Assembly: GCA_012513425.1 (NCBI GenBank)
Contig: JAAZCF010000280.1
Span: 1 to 9,326 of the forward strand
Reading direction: 5' to 3'
Source of the DNA: Bacteroidales bacterium
GTDB lineage: Bacteria > Bacteroidota > Bacteroidia > Bacteroidales > UBA932
DNA length: 9,326 nt
This document shows positions 1 to 6,582 of the stretch, piece after piece. The notes beneath the pieces are model-generated. The model had not been told where the DNA came from, made no database searches, and worked only from the letters and a program-made list of their open reading frames with translations. How positions within the stretch are numbered: position 1 is the stretch's first letter; each line of letters begins with the position of its first letter. The position numbers and the translations under genes are program-made.

Positions 1-347
1 AAAAACACATTTTTGGCGGTTTGCTGAGAAATGGTACTGGCTCCTCTGAGTTTTTTGCCTTTGTCTCTATGATCTTCAATGGCTTTTTGAATCTCAACCC
101 TATCAAAGCCATTATGCTCAAAGAAGCGGTTATCCTCGGCGGCAACAACACAAAAAACCATTTCATCGGAAATATTTTCAAGACGAGTCCACTGCTTCTC
201 AATAGGGCCGCCATTTTGAAAATAGCGGAGTACCATCAAAGGTGTGACCCATACAGGCACAATTTTCAGAATCAGTACCCACAGCACCGATAATATGAAT
301 AAGGCCAGTGGCACTTTTATCAGTAGAAACTTAAGAAACCGACGCAT
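1..347 (-). CDS. mtgA: Monofunctional peptidoglycan transglycosylase MtgA, N-terminal part (cut by window edge)
   Basis: This is the start of a GT51 glycosyltransferase, which polymerises lipid II into glycan strands at the outer face of the inner membrane. The visible 115 residues begin with a basic N-terminus and one membrane segment (about residues 7-30), the usual anchor of MtgA. Motif 1 of GT51, AAEDNRFFEHNGFD, lies at about 69-82, with the expected catalytic glutamate at about 71. Motif 2, RGASTISQQTAKN, lies at about 101-113. The anchor-to-motif spacing is short, which suits a monofunctional enzyme better than a class A PBP; the missing C-terminus must confirm that no transpeptidase domain follows. 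The ATG at 347 is the first Met before the anchor and lies 7 bases after a -7-like box. The gene is divergent from the secreted-protein gene at 448. The family is certain; the monofunctional call is an inference. Confidence 0.9.
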   Translation of the reverse strand, partial: MRRFLKFLLIKVPLALFILSVLWVLILKIVPVWVTPLMVLRYFQNGGPIEKQWTRLENISDEMVFCVVAAEDNRFFEHNGFDRVEIQKAIEDHRDKGKKLRGASTISQQTAKNVF

Positions 348-354
348 TACTGCG

Positions 355-362
355 CAAAGATA
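355..362 (-). promoter_or_regulatory. Candidate Bacteroidota -7 box for mtgA
   Basis: Read on the minus strand the box is TATCTTTG, a full match to TAnnTTTG. It ends 7 bases before the mtgA ATG at 347, so the transcript would have almost no leader. I found no TTTG at 19-21 bases upstream, so the -33 element is missing or degenerate. Position and motif are seen; promoter function is inferred. Confidence 0.45.
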
Positions 363-435
363 ATTTCTTATTGATGTTTTTTATGGAATTTTGCCAAAAA
401 AATTAATACACTCAGATGGTCGGCTATTTTTAGCT

Positions 436-443
436 TATATTTG
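436..443 (+). promoter_or_regulatory. Candidate -7 box for the 448-2274 gene pair
   Basis: The sequence TATATTTG matches TAnnTTTG and ends only 4 bases before the ATG at 448. A start point at the usual distance would fall on or beside the start codon, giving a leaderless message. No TTTG sits at the expected -33 spacing. It supports the start at 448 over an in-frame TTG at 391, because the longer frame would contain the promoter. Confidence 0.4.
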
Positions 444-447
444 CGTT

Positions 448-1602
448 ATGAATAAAATAATCATTATAGTTATTGCGGCAATGCTTGCCTTCAGTGTTAC
501 TTCTGAGGCAACCAATGCCAAGAAACCAAAGATAAAAAAAGCAGAACAAAAAGCCTTCAATGCAGCAGTGCAGACTAGCACCATTGCCAGCTTCGATGCA
601 TTCCTTGCAAAATATCCTAAATCTATTCTTTGTGAGGACATCTCTATAAAAAAAGACTCACTGACAGTTATTATCAACACTACTCCTTATAATCAAGATG
701 AAGCCTATGCTGTATTTACTTCTAGTGCCGTGTCGTCGGCCGAACAATTTTCAGCATTGCCTTATCGCCATGAGGGAATTGATTATATCTTTGCCATTGC
801 TGTTCAACCTTCCGGCATATGCAACATTTATAGGCTATCACGACCCGTCAATGCCAATGGAACAATTGATGAGGCTGCCAACTGGACCACTGATACATTT
901 AAGGAGGAGCCTCTCTGCAAAGTAAATAACAGCATTGACTCATTTATGTTAAAAGACAGCCTCACTGCCATCTCAGTGGGCGCAGACACCTACCTTCGTT
1001 TCAGTTGTGAATCTTCTGCATCTAAGAGTAGCAATCGCGAATACAGCGCGTATCTTCTAGGAGTAAACAATCTAAATTTAGAAAGTCTTTGCTTTGCGGG
1101 TAAGGCGAAAGGTGACATCATAGAAGGAACCCTTGACATGCTGACGATAGATTCTCACACACCAGCCACCACTATCACCTTGGCATCATTTCTCACATCG
1201 AAACCATATTTGCAAACTATTGCTAAGGCCGACTTTCTGAGCGATGAGTCCATTGAATGGTGGTATAGCAACAACAAAAGTGGAGCAAAAACCCTTTCTT
1301 TCGGAGTACTTCCTGACGAATGTTCACTTATCGAAGCCTTTGCCAAGCAAAAGAAAGAGAATGGCAAACTTTATACAGCAGCCTTCTTTAACTATCGTGG
1401 CAACACAGTTCTTTGCGCAAGCAAGAAAAGCAGTGGAGAATATGTCCTCACATGGTGCGAGCCATTGCCAGCTGACAAAAAGAAGGACGCAGTGTTGAGC
1501 GGCATCTATTTCGAGGGAGATAACAACCTTGTTTTGTTCTATTACAAAGGAAATACCACCTTTAAACGCAGAATTAACCTTGCGACAAAGGTCATTAAAT
1601 AA
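448..1602 (+). CDS. Exported protein of unknown function, 384 aa
   Basis: I do not recognise this protein. The N-terminus (MNK followed by an Ile/Val/Ala-rich stretch, residues 4-18) is a signal peptide, with likely cleavage after the ATNA at 21-24, so the product is periplasmic or outside the cell. A Lys-rich linker follows. Residues about 36-59 (pattern AFNAAVQT...FDAFLAKYPKS) resemble the short 'FLxKYPxS' helical units that precede other domains in many exported Bacteroidota proteins. The rest (about 65-384) alternates short hydrophobic strands and polar turns and looks beta-rich, with no catalytic motif I can name. There is no lipobox and no C-terminal sorting domain. The gene lies 6 bases before an M15 peptidase gene and divergent from mtgA, so a cell-wall role is possible but only by association. 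The ATG at 448 is preferred because it gives a clean signal peptide. Confidence 0.8.
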   Translation: MNKIIIIVIAAMLAFSVTSEATNAKKPKIKKAEQKAFNAAVQTSTIASFDAFLAKYPKSILCEDISIKKDSLTVIINTTPYNQDEAYAVFTSSAVSSAEQFSALPYRHEGIDYIFAIAVQPSGICNIYRLSRPVNANGTIDEAANWTTDTFKEEPLCKVNNSIDSFMLKDSLTAISVGADTYLRFSCESSASKSSNREYSAYLLGVNNLNLESLCFAGKAKGDIIEGTLDMLTIDSHTPATTITLASFLTSKPYLQTIAKADFLSDESIEWWYSNNKSGAKTLSFGVLPDECSLIEAFAKQKKENGKLYTAAFFNYRGNTVLCASKKSSGEYVLTWCEPLPADKKKDAVLSGIYFEGDNNLVLFYYKGNTTFKRRINLATKVIK

Positions 1603-1608
1603 CCTTTC

Positions 1609-2274
1609 ATGAATCATCTATGGTGTATATTATTAATTACTTTTTTTCAGTGTATGTCTTCTAATAATTTATACTCTCAAAATTGTTATAAATCAGATCT
1701 GGATGAATCTACTATAGCCCGCATTACTGGATTGTCTTTCCCAAGCTCTCCTCATAACGATATTACTTATTCAGATTTATCACTTCTCCACATCATATAT
1801 TATGATTTTTTAGGAAATGTCCAATGGGGAGAAATGGTCTGCAATATAATGATTGCCAATGATCTCATAGAAATATTCGATTCACTTTTCGAAGCAAAAT
1901 ATCCTATAGAGAAAATTCGCCTTATTGATGACTATAATGCCGACGATGAGAAATCTTGTCGAGACAACAATTCATCTTCATTCTGCTATCGCAAGATCTC
2001 TTACTCAAACAAACTTTCCACTCATAGCCTAGGTATGGCTGTTGATATCAATCCTCTGTATAATCCATACATAAAAACCATTACTACAAATGGTAAATCT
2101 TCCATATTTGTTTCTCCGGCAAATGCAGGACAATACACAGACAGATCGTTACCTTGTAAATACTACATCAAGTCAGGAGATATTATTGTCAAGTTATTCA
2201 AACAACATGGCTTTCAGTGGGGTGGGGACTGGCGTAGTGTGAAAGATTTTCAACACTTTGAAAAAGCACAATAA
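1609..2274 (+). CDS. M15-family zinc peptidase (D-Ala-D-Ala carboxypeptidase / endolysin type), exported
   Basis: A 221-residue metallopeptidase of the M15 (VanY / L-Ala-D-Glu peptidase) superfamily, which cuts peptide bonds of peptidoglycan stem peptides. The zinc-binding signature is complete: STHSLGMAVDIN at about 137-148 supplies His139 and Asp146, and DFQHFE at about 213-218 supplies His216, with Asp213 as the probable catalytic base. The WGGDW at about 204-208 before the last motif is typical of the endolysin-like branch. A hydrophobic N-terminus (about 4-16) ending near YSQ (22-24) suggests a signal peptide; the Cys at 15 is not in a good lipobox. The gene starts 6 bases after the stop of the unknown exported protein, so the two are probably cotranscribed. 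The coding sequence looks more AT-rich than the gene before it. Whether it is a carboxypeptidase or an endopeptidase cannot be told from sequence. Confidence 0.87.
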   Translation: MNHLWCILLITFFQCMSSNNLYSQNCYKSDLDESTIARITGLSFPSSPHNDITYSDLSLLHIIYYDFLGNVQWGEMVCNIMIANDLIEIFDSLFEAKYPIEKIRLIDDYNADDEKSCRDNNSSSFCYRKISYSNKLSTHSLGMAVDINPLYNPYIKTITTNGKSSIFVSPANAGQYTDRSLPCKYYIKSGDIIVKLFKQHGFQWGGDWRSVKDFQHFEKAQ

Positions 2275-2430
2275 TATAGGTATACTACTCAAAAAAAAAC
2301 TACGCATAAATTGATTACAACCCAGAATCCTAAGCAAGCCCAATAACATAGCCGCAATTTTTATCTTTTCTAGCGTAACAAGATTATAAATAATTGATTA
2401 TATTGCATTTGAAATTAATTATCATCAGTT

Positions 2431-3243
2431 ATGAATAAGTTTTTTAATCATTTTATACTGGCCCTTATGCCACTAATGATTCTAGCAACCTCATGTGGTG
2501 CTGTATCTCAAACATCAAGTAATGATAATCCGGTACTTCATCAAAAAAGAAATAATACCAGGTCTTTATATGAAACCAGTGCTTATGGTACAGTTACTGA
2601 AAAAATAGTCGCTGTCAAAGTCTTTCCATACACAACATTTTCTGTAATAGTAGATAGTTATAGTACATTCAAAGGCCATACAACATTGGCAAATGCTGCT
2701 CAGTATTATCCACAGAATGGAGTTGGGAATAACAAGGTGACCCAACTTGAACAGACATGGTGGAGTTGTCTGCAAGAAATCACCGGCTGCAAACTTATTG
2801 AAAACAATAGTTGGAGCGGCAGCACCATTTGCAACACTGGTTATGGTGGATTAAATGCCACAGCCAATAGTTTTTTGACTAGAAGTTCGCAGGTGGGTGA
2901 TCCGGAGCTTATATTGATTTTCGGAGCTACAAATGACAGTTGGGCAAATGCTCCCCTTGGAGAATATAAATATAAAGATTGGACCGAAAAAGAGTTGTTC
3001 AGCTATCGTCCTGCTTTGGCAAAAATGTTGAACGGCTTAAAAGCAGCTCATCCGAAAGCAAAAATTGCCTTTATTTTGAACTCAGATCTGAAGCAAGAAA
3101 TTGATGAATCAACCTTGACAATCTGCAAACACTACGATGTGCAAGTAATTGAATTGATAGACATTGAAAAGACTCAAGGTCATCCAACTATTATTGGTAT
3201 GCAAAGCATAGCTAAGCAAATATCAGAAGCTTTGGCAATTTAA
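2431..3243 (+). CDS. SGNH/GDSL-type hydrolase lipoprotein, 270 aa
   Basis: The N-terminus is a lipoprotein signal: a hydrophobic stretch at 8-20 and then ATSCG, with Cys22 as the lipid-bearing residue. The body resembles SGNH/GDSL esterases, which deacylate sugars or lipids. Block I is VDSYSTF at about 74-80 with the candidate nucleophile Ser76; the usual Gly of GDS is Val here. Block II is NNSWSGST (about 125-132) with Gly130, block III is FGATND (about 164-169) with Asn168, and GHP (about 250-252) carries the candidate catalytic His251. The surroundings (QTWW, PLGEYKY, RPALA) recall the SGNH proteins common in Bacteroides and relatives. It is probably anchored in the outer membrane; the substrate is unknown. 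The gene stands alone after a 156-base gap, and its stop codon overlaps that of the convergent CDF gene. Activity depends on whether Val for Gly is tolerated. Confidence 0.85.
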   Translation: MNKFFNHFILALMPLMILATSCGAVSQTSSNDNPVLHQKRNNTRSLYETSAYGTVTEKIVAVKVFPYTTFSVIVDSYSTFKGHTTLANAAQYYPQNGVGNNKVTQLEQTWWSCLQEITGCKLIENNSWSGSTICNTGYGGLNATANSFLTRSSQVGDPELILIFGATNDSWANAPLGEYKYKDWTEKELFSYRPALAKMLNGLKAAHPKAKIAFILNSDLKQEIDESTLTICKHYDVQVIELIDIEKTQGHPTIIGMQSIAKQISEALAI

Positions 3244-4139
3244 ATAGGCTCGACATGGATGATGATATGAGTATCATCGCCAAATCGTTTATGCAGGTCT
3301 TCTTCAATATGACGGGTGAGATCATGAGATTCTCGCACTGTCAAATCTCCATCCATCCTAATGTGGAATTCTATGGCTATTGAAGATCCGATTTTGCGCG
3401 TGCGCAGATTATGCAAATCTGAGATATTGTGTTCTTCAAGTATGACTCTTGAAATCTCATCTTCTACATCTTTTGGCAGAGACTTTTCCAAAAGGTCGCC
3501 AAGAGCAGGGGTAATGATATCAAAGCTAACCTTAATTATGAGGGCGCCAACAACTACTGCAGCAATAGGATCTGCTACACTCCATTTGTCTCCAAGGAAA
3601 TAGGCCAAACCAATGCCTATCAAAGTGCCAATTGATGACAAAGCATCACTGCGATGGTGCCAAGCATTGGCTATGACTGCGTCACTTTTAAGCTTTTTTC
3701 CATAACGGGCAGTATATTGATATAAACCTTCTTTTACGGCTATTGAAACTGCTGCTGCCAAAAAAGCGATTAATCCAGGGCGTGGCAAAGAATTGCCGTC
3801 TCTAAAGACAGATGCAATCTTTTCACTTGCGTCAACGATGAGACTAATAGCAACAGCAAACAAGGCTACACCGATAATAACTGTGGCGAGAGTCTCATAC
3901 TTGCCATGACCATAATCATGACTTTCATCTTTGGGCTTTGCTGCGGCTTTTGAAAAAATAATTACGATGAAATCCGTGCATAAATCACTGAGAGTATGCA
4001 CAGCATCGGCAATCATAGCACCGCTGTGCCCCAAAAAACCAGCCAAAAATTTAATCACTGCCAGAGCAAAATTCCAGAATGCTCCTATAATAGTGACTCT
4101 TGCAATAGATTTTTCTCTATCAATAGCGGAAATTGACAT
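3240..4139 (-). CDS. Cation diffusion facilitator (CDF) metal exporter
   Basis: A 299-residue inner-membrane transporter that should exchange divalent metal ions (Zn, Fe, Mn or similar) for protons and export them from the cytoplasm. The N-terminal half has six predicted membrane segments. The transport-site quartet is visible: DAVHTLSD at about 45-52 (His48, Asp52) in TM2 and WHHRSDA at about 160-166 (His161, Asp165) in TM5. A 2-His/2-Asp site suggests zinc preference by family rules, an inference only. The stretch after TM2 (HDYGHGKYE, about 74-82) is the conserved loop of bacterial CDFs. Residues about 210-299 form the cytoplasmic dimerisation domain, ending in THIIIHVEP, with several His and Asp residues for regulatory metal binding. 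It is the last gene of a three-gene operon, 11 bases after the DUF362 gene. No metal-sensing regulator is adjacent. Confidence 0.93.
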   Translation of the reverse strand: MSISAIDREKSIARVTIIGAFWNFALAVIKFLAGFLGHSGAMIADAVHTLSDLCTDFIVIIFSKAAAKPKDESHDYGHGKYETLATVIIGVALFAVAISLIVDASEKIASVFRDGNSLPRPGLIAFLAAAVSIAVKEGLYQYTARYGKKLKSDAVIANAWHHRSDALSSIGTLIGIGLAYFLGDKWSVADPIAAVVVGALIIKVSFDIITPALGDLLEKSLPKDVEDEISRVILEEHNISDLHNLRTRKIGSSIAIEFHIRMDGDLTVRESHDLTRHIEEDLHKRFGDDTHIIIHVEPI

Positions 4140-4150
4140 AATAAGTAGTT

Positions 4151-5290
4151 TTAAATTTTAATTAATTCATATTCCCTACTTCCCATGCCAATCTGTTCAG
4201 CATGCTCAAGGCTACTTTGCCAATTGGTGTTAGGATGTATAACTCTAAATTTGTCTTCGCAGTGGCAATGGTCATGCTCTTGCTTACGATAATCAGGGCA
4301 GAAGTCAGTAATCATCGAATCACGGACTGTCGCAGGAGTTTTCATTACCAAGTCGGCACAAGCCTGGTCAAGGGCTACCGGGTCAAAAGAAGCAGCAAAG
4401 CCGATATTTGGTACAATAGCGACGTCGTTACTTGGCCAGCAGTCACACTCAGGTGAGACATCAATTATCAAACAAATATGGAAATTTGGTTTGCCATCCA
4501 ATACGGCTTTTGCATATTCGGCAATCTTCTTGTTAAGATTGATGGAAGTGGTATTTTGAGGCACATTTGCCGCTCTAAAATTGCATGTTGCTACACATTG
4601 TCCGCAGCCTACACATTTGCTGTAATCGATTTCTGCTTTATGGTTGTCGTTGAAATGCATGGCTCCATGATTACAAGCCTTTATGCACTGACCGCAACTC
4701 TTGCATAGCTCCTGGTCAACAAAAGGTTGGCTGTCAGAATGTAAATACATTTTGCCGGCAACAGAGGCTGAACCCATTCCCAAATTTTTAAGAACTCCAC
4801 CAAACCCTGTCATCTCATGACCTTTGAAGTGAGAAAAAGAAATGATGATGTCAGCATCAGCGATTGCAGCACCAATTCTGGCTGTTTTGCAAATTTCTCC
4901 TCCTTCCACAGGAAGGTCGCGATATTCAAAACCTTTTATGCCGTCGGCGATAACAACAGGGGCATCGACGCTTAGCAGATTATAACCATTTGAGCTGGCG
5001 CTGCGAAGATGGTCAATTCCGTTGCTGCGGCCTCCGCTATATAGGGTGTTGGAGTCTGTGAGAAAAACTCTTGCGCCTAATTTCTTTAGTTCTTGAACTA
5101 AAACATTTGCATAACCCGGGCGAAGATATGCCATATTGCCTGGCTCGCCAAAATGGATTTTGATAGCAGTATATTTATCTGTATAATCAATATTGCCAAT
5201 GCCTGCTACTATTAACAGCTTTTCAAGTATTTTTAGGAGACTATGACCTGGCTCGCAACGTAAGTCCGAGAAATATACTTTAGATGCCAT
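4151..5290 (-). CDS. DUF362 protein with two [4Fe-4S] ferredoxin motifs
   Basis: A 379-residue cytoplasmic protein with an N-terminal DUF362 domain (about 1-180), including the patterns IKIHFGEPGN (about 43-52), TDSNTLY and SFSHFKGHEMTGFGG (about 151-165). A bacterial-type 2x[4Fe-4S] module follows: CKSCGQCIKAC at 196-206 and CVGCGQCVATC at 226-236, each with a full CxxCxxC...C set. The C-terminal part (about 260-379) continues the DUF362 fold and holds more possible ligands: ECDC at 281-284 and a cluster from about 331 to 344 (Cys331, His339, His341, Cys342, His343, Cys344). DUF362 proteins have no settled biochemical role; electron transfer or metal-centre handling is the usual guess. It is the middle gene of the operon, 13 bases after the aminotransferase and 11 bases before the metal exporter. 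The ATG at 5290 follows an A-rich stretch and starts directly into the fold. Confidence 0.9.
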   Translation of the reverse strand: MASKVYFSDLRCEPGHSLLKILEKLLIVAGIGNIDYTDKYTAIKIHFGEPGNMAYLRPGYANVLVQELKKLGARVFLTDSNTLYSGGRSNGIDHLRSASSNGYNLLSVDAPVVIADGIKGFEYRDLPVEGGEICKTARIGAAIADADIIISFSHFKGHEMTGFGGVLKNLGMGSASVAGKMYLHSDSQPFVDQELCKSCGQCIKACNHGAMHFNDNHKAEIDYSKCVGCGQCVATCNFRAANVPQNTTSINLNKKIAEYAKAVLDGKPNFHICLIIDVSPECDCWPSNDVAIVPNIGFAASFDPVALDQACADLVMKTPATVRDSMITDFCPDYRKQEHDHCHCEDKFRVIHPNTNWQSSLEHAEQIGMGSREYELIKI

Positions 5291-5303
5291 TTTTCAAGAA
5301 GTT

Positions 5304-6509
5304 TTATTTGTTTAATGTATTACCGGGATAGGCTTCCAAAGCCTTTTGAAGCACAATCAAAGCATGTTTCAAATCTTCAATTTTCAGTACATAGGCTATT
5401 CTTACTTCATTAACACCTAGACCTTCAGTAGTATAAAAACCACTGGCAGGTGCCATCATTACTGTGGCTCCTTCATAGGTGAAGTCGGTAAGACACCATG
5501 CGCAGAAATTTTCACTATCATCAACAGGAAGCTTGGCTACAGTGTAGAAGGCTCCCATCGGAATAGGTGAATATACACCGGGTATTTTATTAAGGCCATC
5601 AATCAAGTAGTTGCGACGCTCAACATATTCCTCATAGGTGTCAATAGCATATTGCTCAGGAGCATCAAGTGAGGCCTCAGCTGCAATTTGACCAATGAGA
5701 GGAGGACAAAGACGTGCTTGGCAAAATTTCATCACTGCTTTGCGCACTTCTTCGTTTTTGGTGATGAGGGCGCCAACTCTAATGCCGCACTCTGAGTATC
5801 TTTTTGACACAGAGTCAATAAGCACTACGTTTTTCTCAATACCCTCAAGATGACAAGCACTGATATATGGAGCGTTCGTGTAGATAAATTCTCTGTATAC
5901 TTCGTCGCTGAATAGATAGAGATCATACTTTTTGACAAGGTCTCTTATCTGATTCATTTCTGCTCTTGAATATAGATAACCTGTGGGGTTATTTGGATTG
6001 CATATTAGGATGGCTTTAGTGCGTTCGTTGATGAGCTTTTCAAACTTATCAACCTTAGGAAGACGGAATCCTTCTTCAATAGTTGTGACAACTGTGCGAA
6101 TGACAGCTCCTGCAGAAATGGCGAAAGCCATATAGTTTGCATAAGCAGGCTCTGGTACAATGATCTCATCGCCTGGGTTGAGGCATGAAAGAAATGCGAA
6201 GAGGACAGCTTCACTACCACCAATGGTAATAATAATGTCATCAGGAACAAGGTCAATATTGAATTTTTTATAATAACCGACCAATTTCTCGCGATAACTT
6301 TTAATACCTTGGCTTGGGCCATATTCCAATACTTTGCGGTCTATGCTGCGAATGGCGTCTAACGCGACCTGAGGAGTTGGCAAGTCAGGTTGTCCAATGT
6401 TCAGGTGATAAACTTTTGTGCCTCGAGCCTTTGCTTGATCGGCTAGTGGAGCCAGCTTTCTAATAGGAGATTCCGGCATTTTGATTCCGCGTTGTGATAT
6501 TAACGGCAT
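5304..6509 (-). CDS. PLP-dependent aminotransferase, class I/II (AspC/AlaT-like), 401 aa
   Basis: A fold-type I aminotransferase that moves an amino group between an amino acid and a 2-oxo acid using pyridoxal phosphate in the cytoplasm. Visible landmarks: LNIGQPDLP (about 36-44), the cofactor-phosphate loop GGSEAV (about 97-102), CNPNNPTG (about 170-177) with Asn173, SDEVY (201-205) with Asp202 and Tyr205, the Schiff-base lysine in SVSKRYS (Lys236), and the carboxylate-binding Arg370 in NEVRIAY. The length is normal for the family. The open frame continues upstream to 6779, but that part would cross the divergent promoter and the neighbouring deacetylase gene, so I place the start at the ATG at 6509; Met11 (6479) is an alternative. 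It is the first gene of an operon with the DUF362 and CDF genes. Substrate (aspartate, alanine, aromatic) is not decided by these motifs. Confidence 0.93.
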   Translation of the reverse strand: MPLISQRGIKMPESPIRKLAPLADQAKARGTKVYHLNIGQPDLPTPQVALDAIRSIDRKVLEYGPSQGIKSYREKLVGYYKKFNIDLVPDDIIITIGGSEAVLFAFLSCLNPGDEIIVPEPAYANYMAFAISAGAVIRTVVTTIEEGFRLPKVDKFEKLINERTKAILICNPNNPTGYLYSRAEMNQIRDLVKKYDLYLFSDEVYREFIYTNAPYISACHLEGIEKNVVLIDSVSKRYSECGIRVGALITKNEEVRKAVMKFCQARLCPPLIGQIAAEASLDAPEQYAIDTYEEYVERRNYLIDGLNKIPGVYSPIPMGAFYTVAKLPVDDSENFCAWCLTDFTYEGATVMMAPASGFYTTEGLGVNEVRIAYVLKIEDLKHALIVLQKALEAYPGNTLNK

Positions 6510-6519
6510 AGTATTATTT

Positions 6520-6551
6520 TTTGTTAGATGCGAGCAAAGATAGTAACTTTG
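6520..6551 (+). promoter_or_regulatory. Bacteroidota-type promoter of the deacetylase-CHR operon
   Basis: TTTG at 6520-6523, a 20-base spacer, then TAACTTTG at 6544-6551: both elements and the spacing match the Bacteroidota housekeeping promoter (TTTG, 19-21 bases, TAnnTTTG). Transcription would start near 6555, leaving a leader of about 28 bases before the ATG at 6583. This is the best promoter in the window. Confidence 0.75.
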
Positions 6552-6568
6552 GACAGAATTATTAACAA
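6535..6568 (-). promoter_or_regulatory. Candidate promoter of the aminotransferase-DUF362-CDF operon
   Basis: Read on the minus strand, TATCTTTG at 6542-6535 matches TAnnTTTG and ends 25 bases before the ATG at 6509. A TTG at 6568-6566 lies 23 bases upstream, slightly further than the usual spacing, so the -33 element is weak. It overlaps the opposite-facing promoter at 6520-6551, so the two may interfere with each other. Confidence 0.55.
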
Positions 6569-6582
6569 TAATAACTAACGCG

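Noticed and set aside
21..293. Plus-strand open frame at the left edge
   Set aside because: It is antisense to mtgA, whose GT51 motifs are unmistakable on the minus strand.
391..447. A longer form of the 448 gene starting at TTG 391
   Set aside because: It would add 19 residues before a clean signal peptide and would place the candidate -7 box inside the coding region.
2275..2430. Possible terminator or promoter in the 156-base gap before the SGNH gene
   Set aside because: An A-run at about 2291-2299 has no stable stem before it. The best -7 candidate, TGCATTTG at 2404-2411, misses the conserved A and has no -33 partner. I see no small gene or RNA here.
4202..4708. Plus-strand open frames opposite the DUF362 gene
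   Set aside because: They lack any domain pattern and mirror a strongly conserved ferredoxin-type sequence on the other strand.
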